Positions 1 through 8,455 of a stretch of DNA of 64,000 bases are shown here, one piece after another; positions within the stretch are counted from its first letter, which is position 1, and each line of letters begins with the position of its first letter. Below the pieces are notes generated by a model. That model was given only the letters and a program-made list of their open reading frames with translations, was not told the DNA's origin and did not search any database. Origin of the DNA: Desulfitobacterium dehalogenans ATCC 51507 (lineage in GTDB: Bacteria; Bacillota; Desulfitobacteriia; Desulfitobacteriales; Desulfitobacteriaceae); NCBI RefSeq assembly GCF_000243155.2, contig NC_018017.1, positions 3,534,001-3,598,000 of the forward strand, given 5' to 3'. The translations under genes and the position numbers were made by a program.

Positions 1-561
1 GATTTGATACACTCCATGTCCCATATCCTGAGAATCTTCAACCTGTTCCGCTACTTCATCAGACAGTTGAAAATCTACCCGTGTATAATTCGAGGCCGAG
101 GCCGAACCCTCATTCCGGCTGTCACTGTCTTCTTTAATCGCAGCCGGGGTTCTGCCATCCATGAGTGCCCGCATTTCATCCACCAAGTCTTGATACTCGA
201 CGGTGATTTCCTCTCGCTTTTCCACCTGGCCTAACATTTCTTTGACACGGTCCGTAACCGCTAAAAGAACGTCAACCATGGAGAGTGAAACTTCCATCTT
301 GCCTTGACGCAGCCGATCCAGTAAATCCTCAGCAGAATGAGTCAATGCTACTATGGAAGTAAACCCCATGGTTCCGGAGGCTCCTTTTAAACTATGTGCA
401 GAACGAAAGAGATCATTAATCAGCCCGACATTATTGCCTTCTTTCTCAAGTTGCAGCAAACCCGCTGCAAGCTTTTCAATTTGCTCTTGTGAATCGAGAA
501 GATAAAAATCCAGAAACTCTCCCAAATCGACTCCCAAGTTTTGATTATCTTCCTGGCTCAT
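1..561 (-). CDS. cheA: CheA-like chemotaxis histidine kinase, N-terminal part (cut by window edge)
   Basis: This is the first 187 codons of a gene that runs off the left edge. The N-terminal half is a histidine phosphotransfer (Hpt) domain with the signature SAHSLKGASGTMGF and the phospho-accepting His near residue 56. A Ser/Asn-rich linker begins near residue 150. CheA autophosphorylates and passes phosphate to CheY/CheB from the chemoreceptor array at the membrane. I chose the ATG at 561, which has GGTGGAG six bases upstream. An in-frame ATG at 594 lacks a ribosome site. The kinase core is not visible, so another Hpt-bearing signalling protein is possible. Position next to flagellar genes favours CheA. 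Confidence 0.75.
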   Translation of the reverse strand, partial: MSQEDNQNLGVDLGEFLDFYLLDSQEQIEKLAAGLLQLEKEGNNVGLINDLFRSAHSLKGASGTMGFTSIVALTHSAEDLLDRLRQGKMEVSLSMVDVLLAVTDRVKEMLGQVEKREEITVEYQDLVDEMRALMDGRTPAAIKEDSDSRNEGSASASNYTRVDFQLSDEVAEQVEDSQDMGHGVYQI

Positions 562-1203
562 ATGCAGCTCCACCCCTAACTTTTGCTTCTTCATTGTACA
601 CGGAAAAACCTGACTGAAGTCGCCGGTTGCCTCAGTGCACCGCAGATATGACTTTCAGATATGCGAAAAAATAAGCCAAACACTGTACCCAATCCATTAT
701 GTAATCGGTGGAAGCCCCATGGGCAGAGGCATCCATTGTTCTTTATTCGCCACGCTTTTTGTAATTCCTCCAAGCAAGGAGTCTATCAAGAAATCTTTGC
801 TTTTCCCAAATATATCTTTTTTTCCGCTTTAATTATACTAACATTCCCTTAATCCAAGTGTAAATAAAACATTACTACATTTTCTTTGGAATACAAATTC
901 TATTTTACTTATAAACGTGTCCTGTTTATATAGGACTTTCATCCTAATTTCTCCCAGTCAGGCAAAAAACACTCCGAAAATCGAAGTGTTTTTTGCTTTC
1001 GACTATTATTATGATGACGACACCTGATATAAATTGAGATTTTCTGGATAACAGAAAGAATCATACATGGAATTTACGAAGAAATAATATGAATGTATTC
1101 AACCAGTATTTAAAAAAGAACAACTAAGTGATTAGATTATACTGCTTTGAGCTTTCCGAAAGTATTTCCTGACGGAGCCCTTATTCGATGGCACAACAGA
1201 CAC
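562..1203. other. Intergenic region upstream of cheA, no convincing gene
   Basis: About 640 bases separate cheA from the end of the fliD operon. On the minus strand a TATAAT at 833-838 could start cheA transcription, which would leave a leader of about 270 nt. The leader contains short inverted repeats, such as ACTGA..TCAGT near 610-635. I did not recognise a known riboswitch class in it. A 60-codon open frame at 591-773 (TTG start) shows no recognisable similarity. A hairpin terminator lies at 964-994. Confidence 0.4.
964..994. terminator. Bidirectional hairpin terminator
   Basis: A 13-bp stem with one mismatch (AAAAAACACTCCG with CGAAGTGTTTTTT) closes on a 5-nt loop. It has A/T tracts on both sides, so it could stop transcription in either direction. 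It lies between cheA and the fliD operon. Confidence 0.6.
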
Positions 1204-1243
1204 AAAAAGCGCCTCAATCCTTTAGAACACCAAGGATGGAGGC
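1204..1243 (-). terminator. Terminator of the fliD-fliS-fliT-flaG operon
   Basis: A 12-bp stem (GCCTCAATCCTT paired with AAGGATGGAGGC, one mismatch) lies just after the downstream flaG stop. On the minus strand it is followed by GCGCTTTTTG. This is a classic intrinsic terminator closing the operon. Confidence 0.8.
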
Positions 1244-1261
1244 ATTTTAACAATGAACCTG

Positions 1262-1639
1262 TTAAACTCTTTGATCAACAAATAATCCGGCAGCATCGGT
1301 TAGATTATGAAGTAGCTCCATCACCCATTTCGGTGTGGATTCCTTAAGAACCTGCTCCGAGTCCTGGTCTACGATCCGCACCAGGATCTCCTCCGAGTCC
1401 TCTTCATGAACCTCGAACCGCATTCCTTTATTAATCAAGCCCATAAAGCGGTTCAATTTATCCACTGCCTTCTCAACTTCCTCACGGGGAATCTCTTCCC
1501 GGGCATTGGGAATCTCGTTTTTACGCTCGACTACCGGCCGGGGTATTTCTTGAGATCGTTCCAGTTTTTGACCGGGATAGGCATCCACAGGCATCATGGT
1601 CTTCTGATTATTAGGCTGAATTGGCTCAATAACGATCAT
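1262..1639 (-). CDS. flaG: FlaG family flagellar protein (second copy)
   Basis: A 125-residue protein of the FlaG family, soluble proteins encoded beside flagellin or fliD that affect filament length or assembly. The C-terminal about 75 residues carry the family pattern: KAVDKLNRFM, then a FEVHEED strand, then IVDQDSEQVLKE and an amphipathic end. The N-terminal 45 residues are Pro/Glu/Arg-rich linker. The start at 1639 is set by AAAGGAGGAATTCTC directly upstream. It is the last gene of the fliD operon. A paralogue lies at 18214-18606 with the same C-terminal architecture, so the window holds two diverged FlaG copies. Confidence 0.85.
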   Translation of the reverse strand: MIVIEPIQPNNQKTMMPVDAYPGQKLERSQEIPRPVVERKNEIPNAREEIPREEVEKAVDKLNRFMGLINKGMRFEVHEEDSEEILVRIVDQDSEQVLKESTPKWVMELLHNLTDAAGLFVDQRV

Positions 1640-1677
1640 GAGAATTCCTCCTTTCAGCACTGGACTGGGTAGTCAGG

Positions 1678-2010
1678 TTAGCGCACCCAGTTTCTGTGGT
1701 TCACAGGACGCTGGTTCCCACCTGAGTAGGCTTCCGCTACTTGATGATGGTGTTTTGCTTTACTATGAGTCGCTTGAAAGTGACTCATGAGGATTTGGTC
1801 TTCCCCCTGGATCTCAGTCAGGAGCTTTCTCCCCTCAGGGGAACTTCTGAAACCTTGGTCCGGAGTCTCCTCAATGAGAGTCTGCATCCGTTCCCGCTGG
1901 CTCATCAAATCATGGAACAGCTCCATATCCTTTTTGTCAAGAAATTTCAGCATTTCTTTGGTGAGGAAAAGGTAGTCCTGCCATAAGGATTCCGGAGTTT
2001 TCTCAGTCAT
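1678..2010 (-). CDS. fliT: FliT-like flagellar chaperone
   Basis: A 110-residue mostly helical protein, rich in charged residues, in the fliT position directly after fliS. In other bacteria FliT-type proteins bind the cap protein FliD in the cytoplasm before export and can feed back on flagellar transcription. No sharp motif exists for the family, so the call rests on size, helical character and gene order fliD-fliS-fliT. The tail beyond about residue 85 is His/Asn/Arg-rich (KHHHQ) and probably disordered. GAGGAAAAAGGGT precedes the ATG. Confidence 0.65.
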   Translation of the reverse strand: MTEKTPESLWQDYLFLTKEMLKFLDKKDMELFHDLMSQRERMQTLIEETPDQGFRSSPEGRKLLTEIQGEDQILMSHFQATHSKAKHHHQVAEAYSGGNQRPVNHRNWVR

Positions 2011-2025
2011 ACCCTTTTTCCTCCT

Positions 2026-2418
2026 CTAAACCCCGGCCACTTTGTCTTGTTGGGCCAGCTTCATGGCTTCCTGCCAGGTATTGCGCATATCTTCCAGGAT
2101 TGCTTTGGCGTTACGCAGCTGCTGTACGTCTTTTTTTATATTGCCTTCAATTAAGCAGTGCTCGATATACTCATAAAGAGCTGCCCAATTCTTGGCGATC
2201 TCATAATTCATATCCAAGGTACCCATGAATTCGCGAATAATCGCTTGCACGCGGAGGTTGGAGTGGTGAGATTTTTCCTTATCGCCGCTTTCCAAGGCCT
2301 GGATGCTCTCGTTAAGGAATCTTAAGGCGCCATTATAAAGCAGCAAGGTTAACTGCTCCGGGGAAGCTGTCATGATCTGCTGGTTTTTGTAAGCGGCCGC
2401 CATTTGGGAATTTAACAT
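2026..2418 (-). CDS. fliS: FliS flagellin export chaperone
   Basis: A 130-residue four-helix protein with the FliS hallmarks: AAYKNQQIMTASPEQLTLLLYNGALRFL near the N-terminus, a central helix with YEIAKNWAALYEYI, and an alpha-helical tail. FliS binds the disordered C-terminus of flagellin in the cytoplasm, prevents early polymerisation and delivers it to the type III export gate. In Firmicutes it also takes part in the FliW-CsrA control circuit by freeing FliW. It sits between fliD and fliT with short gaps, in one transcription unit. Confidence 0.95.
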   Translation of the reverse strand: MLNSQMAAAYKNQQIMTASPEQLTLLLYNGALRFLNESIQALESGDKEKSHHSNLRVQAIIREFMGTLDMNYEIAKNWAALYEYIEHCLIEGNIKKDVQQLRNAKAILEDMRNTWQEAMKLAQQDKVAGV

Positions 2419-2432
2419 ATTTTCACTCCCTT

Positions 2433-3914
2433 TTAATTTCCACTGCTAAACATATTCGCCAGCCAGTTGCTTTGTTGACTTAATTTGCTCAAAGCTAACT
2501 CCATAGCATTAAATTGTTTATAATAGCGATCTTCCATTTGGGCAAGGCGGTCGTTCATGCGATCTAAACTTTTTTCGTAATCGCGAATTTGCTTTGCCAA
2601 AGTACTTTCGGTATCACCTTTAATGGTACCGGTGACGCCTGCTGTTTCCTTAATGTTATCCATAGTTGATTTCAAGGAATCATAGAGGCGCACCGCCACC
2701 CCTTGGCTATTTCGATCCTCTCCGGAAGAACCAAACAGTTTGTTCACAATATCCGGGTCCTCTTCCAGAGCTTTCTTCAACTTGGTTTCATCAAGATAAA
2801 GCTTGCCGCCTTCCAGATAATCCTTTCCTGTGGTCACACCTATAGAAGATAAAGAATTATATTTGCCTGCAACTCCACTGATAGGACTCGCTATATCATT
2901 GCGCAGCCTATAGATCAAGGACTGCAGAGTAGAATCATTGCGCAGCAGGCCACTTCTCGCCATATCTTCCCACTGAGTAATCTGAGAATCGCTTAGCGCA
3001 CCCTTCATCTCATTGGTTAAGGGCATGTAACTTTTGTATTTGGCCTCATTCAGTTCCTTATTGATCGTTTCCAGCAAACTGTTGTATTGTTCAACAAAAT
3101 CCTTGACTGCAGATACGGCTTTCCCATTATCGGCCGAGACATGGATGTTAGCCTCGCCTTTTGCTTTTAGAGTATAGGTCACGCCAAAGGCGGTAAAGGT
3201 GTTGCCGGAATGGGTAATTTCAGCGCCATCTAGTTCGACCTTAGCATCTTTACCCTCTACCCTCGCAATATCTAGCTTTAACTTATCAGTAAGAAAATCT
3301 ATACCGGCAGGATCCGTTGTCTCTCCAAAATCAATAGCCACATCCTTCCCTGTTCCTGTCGTGCTTATCTGAAAGCGATCCAGGGCAGCGTCATAGCTGG
3401 CTCTAATCTTCAAACCTGATTTATTCAAGTCACTGACAAAGTCATAGATGCTTTTGGTTGGATCCACTTCTATGGTTTTCGATCCAACACCATCGCTGAG
3501 CACCAGGTTAAACTTTTCCTCCGCCATATTAAGCTGAGAAACCAGGCTGTCTTTAATAGCTCCTGAACCCATTTGCCCACTGGTGATTTTCGCTCCCTCC
3601 GCCAGATTGATCACGTTGATACTGCGGCTTACATTGGCCGCGTCGGCATTGGCTGTAGCGGTAACAATGCTATCTGCTGATGAGGTCACGATCTTAGGGA
3701 TTGTGGTGCTGGACAGCCGATAGTTAAAAGCTGTGGTATTGCGGAAGTTCTCTATTGTATTGTACATGGTATTATAATCGGTTTTTTTCCACTCCAGCTG
3801 AGTTTTCTTTTGCCAGAGTTTATCGTATTGCTCCCGCCGGGCCGACATCATGTCCTTAATCATTTGATCTACATCCATGCCTGAACCGCTTAAACCATAG
3901 GTACGTATTGCCAT
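2433..3914 (-). CDS. fliD: FliD flagellar filament cap protein
   Basis: A 493-residue HAP2/FliD protein, which caps the growing filament and folds incoming flagellin. The N-terminus (YGLSGSGMDVDQMIKDMM) is the FliD_N signature that interacts with filament and export gate. The C-terminal third is the coiled-coil FliD_C region ending in QMEDRYYKQFNAMELALSKL and SNWLANMFSS. The variable middle (about 130-330) is surface domain. AAAGGAGGACTATAT precedes the ATG. It is the first gene of fliD-fliS-fliT-flaG and is driven by the sigma-28-type promoter at 4007-4034. Confidence 0.96.
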   Translation of the reverse strand: MAIRTYGLSGSGMDVDQMIKDMMSARREQYDKLWQKKTQLEWKKTDYNTMYNTIENFRNTTAFNYRLSSTTIPKIVTSSADSIVTATANADAANVSRSINVINLAEGAKITSGQMGSGAIKDSLVSQLNMAEEKFNLVLSDGVGSKTIEVDPTKSIYDFVSDLNKSGLKIRASYDAALDRFQISTTGTGKDVAIDFGETTDPAGIDFLTDKLKLDIARVEGKDAKVELDGAEITHSGNTFTAFGVTYTLKAKGEANIHVSADNGKAVSAVKDFVEQYNSLLETINKELNEAKYKSYMPLTNEMKGALSDSQITQWEDMARSGLLRNDSTLQSLIYRLRNDIASPISGVAGKYNSLSSIGVTTGKDYLEGGKLYLDETKLKKALEEDPDIVNKLFGSSGEDRNSQGVAVRLYDSLKSTMDNIKETAGVTGTIKGDTESTLAKQIRDYEKSLDRMNDRLAQMEDRYYKQFNAMELALSKLSQQSNWLANMFSSGN

Positions 3915-4006
3915 ATATAGTCCTCCTTTATATTACACTTTAAATCTCTCTATCGTGATTCACTTGGTGCAAAACTCCTAACTGCTGAATCTTCTCTATA
4001 TATGAG

Positions 4007-4034
4007 TTATCGGATTAATTGAGATAAGACTTTA
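4007..4034 (-). promoter_or_regulatory. Sigma-28 (SigD) type promoter for the fliD operon
   Basis: On the minus strand TAAAGTCT is followed after 12 nt by TCCGATAA, close to the flagellar sigma consensus TAAAGTTT / GCCGATAA. It lies about 95 bp upstream of the fliD ATG. The spacing equals that at the flaG, fliC and motA promoters in this window. Confidence 0.75.
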
Positions 4035-4120
4035 GTCCCAAAACGTTAAAAAGGATAATAAAAAATAAGAGACCTGCGGCTATATGCCTAAGTTCTCTAT
4101 TGTTACTTGCTTTGCTTTTT

Positions 4121-4531
4121 TTAGAGTGCTTTTTTAAAAGCTGCGAGTTCGGATTCCGTCTGCAACTGGCGAAGAGCCAAAATATTGATGGATTCTCCTT
4201 GAATGATTTGATTCTCACTAATGCGATCCAGCTTTTTATCCATCAGTTCCAGAAGAGCTTTCACATCGTCCTGCTGACTTTGACCGTACCGCTCGACTTT
4301 GGTATCCAATGCATCTACCTTGGCAGTTAGTGTAGATTCGACCTCGTCGATTCTTTTCGTTAATGCAGATTCGACCTTATCGATTCTCTTCGTTAATGTA
4401 GATTCGACCTCATCAACTCTTATTGTTAACGTAGATTCAACCTCATCGACCCTTTTCTCCAGCTTGGTTTGTCCTTTCTCAAGACCCGTCAGTTTTTCAA
4501 GTACCAGCTTTTGAAACTCTTCATTGGTCAT
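4121..4531 (-). CDS. Small coiled-coil protein with 11-residue tandem repeats, function unknown
   Basis: A 136-residue soluble protein. Residues about 27-80 consist of tandem 11-residue repeats of the form RVDEVESTLTK, RIDKVESALTK, RIDEVESTLTA, a hendecad pattern typical of long right-handed or straight coiled coils. The rest is also helical (DKKLDRISENQ). It resembles a family of short uncharacterised Clostridial coiled-coil proteins. There are no catalytic residues and no membrane segment. GGCAAGGAGGTACTGTC precedes the ATG, and it has its own sigma-A-like promoter, so it may not belong to the flagellar regulon despite lying next to fliD. It could be a scaffold or oligomerisation module. 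Confidence 0.7.
   Translation of the reverse strand: MTNEEFQKLVLEKLTGLEKGQTKLEKRVDEVESTLTIRVDEVESTLTKRIDKVESALTKRIDEVESTLTAKVDALDTKVERYGQSQQDDVKALLELMDKKLDRISENQIIQGESINILALRQLQTESELAAFKKAL
4326..4457. repeat. Four tandem 33-bp repeats inside the coiled-coil gene
   Basis: Units at 4326-4358, 4359-4391, 4392-4424 and 4425-4457 share the core GTAGATTCGACCTC with a few substitutions each. Each unit encodes one 11-residue coiled-coil repeat. The copy number could change by slippage without breaking the reading frame. Confidence 0.85.
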
Positions 4532-4571
4532 GACAGTACCTCCTTGCCGTGAGTTGCTGTTCTTTTCTTAT

Positions 4572-4601
4572 ATTATAGCCTGCTAATCAGGACGACAACA
4601 A
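4572..4601 (-). promoter_or_regulatory. Sigma-A-like promoter for the coiled-coil gene
   Basis: On the minus strand TTGTTG is followed after 18 nt by a perfect TATAAT, about 40 nt upstream of the ATG at 4531. Confidence 0.5.
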
Positions 4602-4701
4602 GTCCCAATATACGCGATTAAAATGGCTAAACTCAAATGGTGCACCAAAGAGCTAATCCATCTGAAGGTGTAACAAATCTCTGCTAAAGATTCTGCAATT
4701 A

Positions 4702-4990
4702 TTAGTTCAGATGAGATTTTATATTTTTTTCAATCTGCTCTACAGGCAGTTTCGTTATCTCAAGGAACATCCCTTTTTCAGCATGGATAAGATCATTTCC
4801 GTTTTGCTTCAACTTTGCTGCATTCTATCCCTTATTCTATTTCCTCGGCTCTGCCCTCTTCCTAGACTCCTTCAATGACGGAGACATGATCCAATAAGGC
4901 ATTCTCCCGCATTTCATACAAATATCTTTCTTTATCCTGCTTTAGGAATTTTTCAGCAGTCAGGGCTTTACGAATGGCTGGTTCACACAT
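4702..4990 (-). pseudogene. Decayed PD-(D/E)XK (Rpn-type) nuclease/transposase remnant, C-terminal part
   Basis: Read from the ATG at 4990, the frame gives KALTAEKFLKQDKERYLYEM and then a stop. After stops and a frame change, DNA nearer 4702 encodes a piece ending KLPVEQIEKNIKSHLN. This matches the layout of the C-terminal tail of Rpn / PD-(D/E)XK family transposase-like proteins: a charged helix with RYLYEMRENAL, then a helix ending in a V/I-E-x-I motif. The catalytic nuclease domain is absent. It looks like a fragment of a mobile-element-type gene left in the glycan island. The identification is by pattern memory only. Confidence 0.5.
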
Positions 4991-5076
4991 GGTGCTCTCC
5001 TCTATTTCCTCTTAGCATCGACACTCATCAAATCAGTTGAGCAACGATGGCCTTAGATCCGTTCAAGGTCTTGCTG

Positions 5077-5412
5077 TCAGCTTGTAAAGGCCGGTATAAG
5101 GGTCTTTGTCAAGGATGTTTGTATCGCTAGGAGATTATTTTCCTCGTACCCATCAATTACCTTTGCAATACTTTCCCGGATATCTCGGATGGACTTACTG
5201 TATAGATTCAGTTCCCCAGCTTGGGCTTATCATCGACAAGGTATAATAGGCGATTTTTCAATTGCCAGAACTACGTCCTGAAATAGAAGTACCGACTCTT
5301 CCAGACGAAGTTCCTCAAGCTGCACCTTCATGTGATACAAGGCTTCTTCAAGCGCCGGCAGCAGATTTAGGGTATGGTAGATCACTTCGTAATTCTGATC
5401 CGTAAAACTCAC
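5077..5412 (-). pseudogene. Broken small helical gene next to the glycan genes
   Basis: The first 60 codons (5230-5412) read MSFTDQNYEVIYHTLNLLPA and continue as an acidic helical protein. The same frame meets TGA TAA near 5224-5229 and then continues as another helical stretch (LNLYSKSIRDIRESIAKVID) to a stop at 5077. A local frame shift reads LVDDKPKLG across the break, so I infer two compensating small indels in an about 110-residue protein. Similar small helical proteins of unknown function occur beside flagellin-modification genes in Clostridia (from memory). It begins three bases after the stop of the upstream acetyltransferase gene, so it was probably co-transcribed. Confidence 0.55.
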
Positions 5413-5414
5413 AA

Positions 5415-6431
5415 CTAAAAAACCAGCGGATCCACTCCTGCAAGAATTTTCAACCCAAATTCATCAGCATATGTTGTCCAACGTACTGTGTTAATGCTCC
5501 TAGTAGTAATAAAATAATCTGCTTGCATAAAAAGTAGTCGTTCATCAAACACTTCACAGTTATATACTAGAACATCTGGACAATTTACAAAAGATTGGGT
5601 AATACTTTCTACCTCACTGATATGTTTTTGGATATCAATCCTATTTGACATATAAATTATTAAAGTGACACTATCACTATTGGTAAACTTTGAACAATAT
5701 TCCTTTAATACTTTTTTCCAAACAGAAAATGGTTCTTCGAAATCAGAGAATAGCAAGAATGAATTGTCTTTCCTTTCTAATTTGAGGTCAAATAACTTCT
5801 GCTTATGTCGAAGAGCTTCCGGATAGAAAACATCTATAAATTTATCAATGCTCTCTGTAAATAATGCCGCATGCTCATTAAGCACTTTTATATCGAAATC
5901 CCACCATCGTATCAGTTGAAGCTTTTCGATCTGTTCATGAGTGAACCTATAATTAATCACCCGGCATGGGTTTCCGACTGCGATTGAATAGGGAGGAATA
6001 TCTTTCGCTACCACTGACCCTGCTCCAATAACTGCCCCGTTACCTATCTTCACTCCCGACATAATTAGCGTATCATGACCGATCCAAACATCGTTTTGAA
6101 TAATAATTTGCCCTTTTTTTCGAATCTTGGGCTCAGATTGAGATAAGTCAGATTGAGATAAAAATGAAGCTGCCGAAGTTGTTACCGATTTATAATCGTG
6201 GTTCAAATTTACCATTAATGTTAAGTTCGTTGCGATTGAACAATAATTGCCGATTTGAATGCTATGTGCAAACTCTGAATCTAGATCTAAACGGGACTGT
6301 ACCTCTGAGGAAACAATATAAGAATCAACACCAATGTTTAATAACGGAAACTCTCCAACATTATTTAAATTAACCTTTACAGTGGTAAGTCTATTAATCG
6401 TTTTAGGGTTTACTTGAAAATTCACTATCAT
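5415..6431 (-). CDS. Left-handed beta-helix acyltransferase with an extra C-terminal domain
   Basis: A 338-residue protein. Residues about 30-180 form a hexapeptide-repeat (LbH, CatB/XAT-like) acetyltransferase: [33 protein letters not shown] and [22 protein letters not shown], with the family's HDY segment (NLNHDYKSV) for the catalytic His. The C-terminal about 140 residues are a separate domain ending in [20 protein letters not shown], a module I associate with sugar-modification proteins but cannot name. The likely role is O- or N-acylation of a sugar on flagellin or another surface glycan, with acetyl-CoA as the usual donor. GGAGGGAAACCAAA precedes the ATG. Base composition is AT-richer than the flagellar genes. 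Confidence 0.8.
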   Translation of the reverse strand: MIVNFQVNPKTINRLTTVKVNLNNVGEFPLLNIGVDSYIVSSEVQSRLDLDSEFAHSIQIGNYCSIATNLTLMVNLNHDYKSVTTSAASFLSQSDLSQSEPKIRKKGQIIIQNDVWIGHDTLIMSGVKIGNGAVIGAGSVVAKDIPPYSIAVGNPCRVINYRFTHEQIEKLQLIRWWDFDIKVLNEHAALFTESIDKFIDVFYPEALRHKQKLFDLKLERKDNSFLLFSDFEEPFSVWKKVLKEYCSKFTNSDSVTLIIYMSNRIDIQKHISEVESITQSFVNCPDVLVYNCEVFDERLLFMQADYFITTRSINTVRWTTYADEFGLKILAGVDPLVF

Positions 6432-6520
6432 TTTGGTTTCCCTCCTTAGGCATCCCCCTTAAGATTCGACACTTTGTCTATTTTAATAAGAAAAGCAAAT
6501 TGGATGCCCCTATTGCTTCT

Positions 6521-7795
6521 CTATATGGCATATATGCAATAAGACATCGCAAATGGCAGTTCAAATGGTGGGTACCTTAAATAAAACTGATAGGAAGAAT
6601 CAATTCTGTTAATCAAAAGGGGTATATCAACAATGTCCGCAAGCTTATGGTAGCTGTCCACTACTATCTTAGGATGCTCATTCTTAATATGTTTTTGTGC
6701 ACCAACAATGGCCTCTTTGTCAACGCCTTCCACATCAATTTTCAAAAAAGTAATTTCTTCTTTAATGTCTTCATCTAAAGGGACTATTTCTACCCTATAT
6801 AGTCCCTCTTTTCCTAGTTTGTTGCCATGGAAAGGACCTGGCACTCCGTTCAAATACAGTTCACCGTATTTATCAGACACACCTTTCCAATTATTCACCA
6901 CATTTTTAAGTGGTGCAAGATTTTTCTCCAACACATCAAATGTTTCTTTAGAAATCTCATAGGTATAAATTCGTTTATAATCATTTCCATATGTATTTAC
7001 AAAGGATGCGACCGTATCGCCAATATACGCCCCTGCGTCAACAAATACCTCTTCCTTTTGATACTTTATTATATCCAAATCAAAATTTACTGGAAATATG
7101 TCATCTCCGGCCTTTGTTATTCCTTCTATAGAAAATGTCAGCCAATTATTAATAATAGCATTTAGCGCATTTTTCGACCGGTAATCACACAGCCTGCCAT
7201 AAAACCATTCAAAATCAGCTGCTCGGTTTTTTAAAACTTTCATTCTATTAATCAGTAATGAATTGTTAGAACCGTCTAGACCGTCAAGAATATTGTTTTC
7301 AAAATACCAACCTCTATATTTTACAGTGAGATCATTATATAAGGTCTTATTTTGCTCCTGAACCTTTTTCAGATTATCAAAGGCAAACCGGCATAAGTCT
7401 TCGAAGCTCGTTTTTTTAATAAAATCTATATAGTTGAAAAACTCATAATCCACGCTATTATACTTAGGAATAATGGAAGGCTTCTTCTTATAAGATTTGT
7501 CCGATACCAGTAAAACAACTATATCCTCAAACCAAGCATCAAACAATGGCTTTAATTTTGCAAAACAATTCTCATATTTTAATTTGGCTATATAATGCAG
7601 TACCTTTGTGGCATCCGGAACTCTTCCGGCATAAAATTCAACTGATTCAAGATGCTCAACGCAAGCTGAAACAGCTTCTAAGATATCCTCGACTAAATAC
7701 TCATTTCCTGTAATACCATTACTAGCCAAACAATCAATACCCTCATTAGCTGTAGTAAGTACTGAGATTATCTGCCTTATTTCTTGCGCCGCCAT
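6521..7795 (-). CDS. FkbM family SAM-dependent methyltransferase
   Basis: A 424-residue protein. Residues about 235-405 carry the FkbM methyltransferase fold: motif I FVDAGAYIGDTVASF, an acidic motif II region (IYTYEISKETFDVLEKNL), and the FLKIDVEGVDKEAIVGA segment typical of FkbM enzymes, which O-methylate sugars or polyketides. The N-terminal 200 residues are helical and unassigned. GAGGAGGCTGTTTAA precedes the ATG. In this island it probably methylates a hydroxyl of the surface sugar. The acceptor cannot be read from sequence. Confidence 0.85.
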   Translation of the reverse strand: MAAQEIRQIISVLTTANEGIDCLASNGITGNEYLVEDILEAVSACVEHLESVEFYAGRVPDATKVLHYIAKLKYENCFAKLKPLFDAWFEDIVVLLVSDKSYKKKPSIIPKYNSVDYEFFNYIDFIKKTSFEDLCRFAFDNLKKVQEQNKTLYNDLTVKYRGWYFENNILDGLDGSNNSLLINRMKVLKNRAADFEWFYGRLCDYRSKNALNAIINNWLTFSIEGITKAGDDIFPVNFDLDIIKYQKEEVFVDAGAYIGDTVASFVNTYGNDYKRIYTYEISKETFDVLEKNLAPLKNVVNNWKGVSDKYGELYLNGVPGPFHGNKLGKEGLYRVEIVPLDEDIKEEITFLKIDVEGVDKEAIVGAQKHIKNEHPKIVVDSYHKLADIVDIPLLINRIDSSYQFYLRYPPFELPFAMSYCIYAI

Positions 7796-7850
7796 TTAAA
7801 CAGCCTCCTCATTCATCTCTAATAATCATTCACAATTGTAGATTGCTTAA

Positions 7851-8372
7851 TTACCCCCAATTTTTATCCTTTTCACTCATGATATAGGGCGGGACCATGG
7901 GCCATACTATCCCAAATGCAGGATCGTCAAACCTGTATCCAACTTCCGTATCTGGCGTATAATATTGAGTTACTAAGTATAACACCTGTGTGTTGTCCGT
8001 CAGCGTCAGATACCCATGAGCACACCCTTTCGGAACATACAGACCAATCCCATTCTCCGCTGAAAGTGTTTCACCGACCCATTGCAAATACGTCGGTGAG
8101 TCTTTGCGAACATCCACACATACGTCAAATATCTCGCCTTGAATACACATCACCAATTTGTCTTCCGCCGCATCACCGAATTGAGTGTGCAATCCCCGAA
8201 GCGTCCCCTTATATCGATTGGTTGATAGATTCATTTGCGCGATTTCGCCACATAGTCCCACTGCTTCCAGTTCACGGCGACAGAACATACGTGAAAATGT
8301 CCCGCGCTCATCAGCAAATGGCTCACGTTTTACAATATAAGCCCCGGCTATTTTTGTCGCTGTGATTTTCAC
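7851..8372 (-). CDS. RfbC/RmlC-like sugar 3,5-epimerase (cupin)
   Basis: A 173-residue cupin of the dTDP-4-dehydrorhamnose 3,5-epimerase family: ADERGTFSRMFCRREL, the catalytic-His segment YKGTLRGLHTQF, VPKGCAHGYLTLTDNTQVLYLV and a C-terminal YRFDDPAFGIVWP. RmlC enzymes epimerise a nucleotide-linked 4-keto-6-deoxyhexose at C3 and/or C5. The neighbours make a CDP-linked rather than dTDP-linked sugar (rfbF, rfbG), so the substrate here is probably CDP-4-keto-6-deoxyglucose. The start is GTG at 8372 with GGGAGGTAATTGT upstream. The next gene (SDR) would reduce the product. Confidence 0.85.
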   Translation of the reverse strand: MKITATKIAGAYIVKREPFADERGTFSRMFCRRELEAVGLCGEIAQMNLSTNRYKGTLRGLHTQFGDAAEDKLVMCIQGEIFDVCVDVRKDSPTYLQWVGETLSAENGIGLYVPKGCAHGYLTLTDNTQVLYLVTQYYTPDTEVGYRFDDPAFGIVWPMVPPYIMSEKDKNWG

Positions 8373-8455
8373 ACAATTACCTCCCGATAGCTTTAACTCA
8401 ATAATCCTTGATGCATAAGGTCGGACGATTCAGCGTTGCCGATAGTTCTGTCACC

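Noticed and set aside
591-773. 60-codon open frame upstream of cheA
   Set aside because: It has a TTG start, no well-placed ribosome site for that start and no recognisable similarity, and it overlaps the presumed cheA leader.
4326-4457. CRISPR-like tandem repeats
   Set aside because: The units are contiguous, lack spacers and lie in frame within a coiled-coil gene. I saw no CRISPR array elsewhere in the window.
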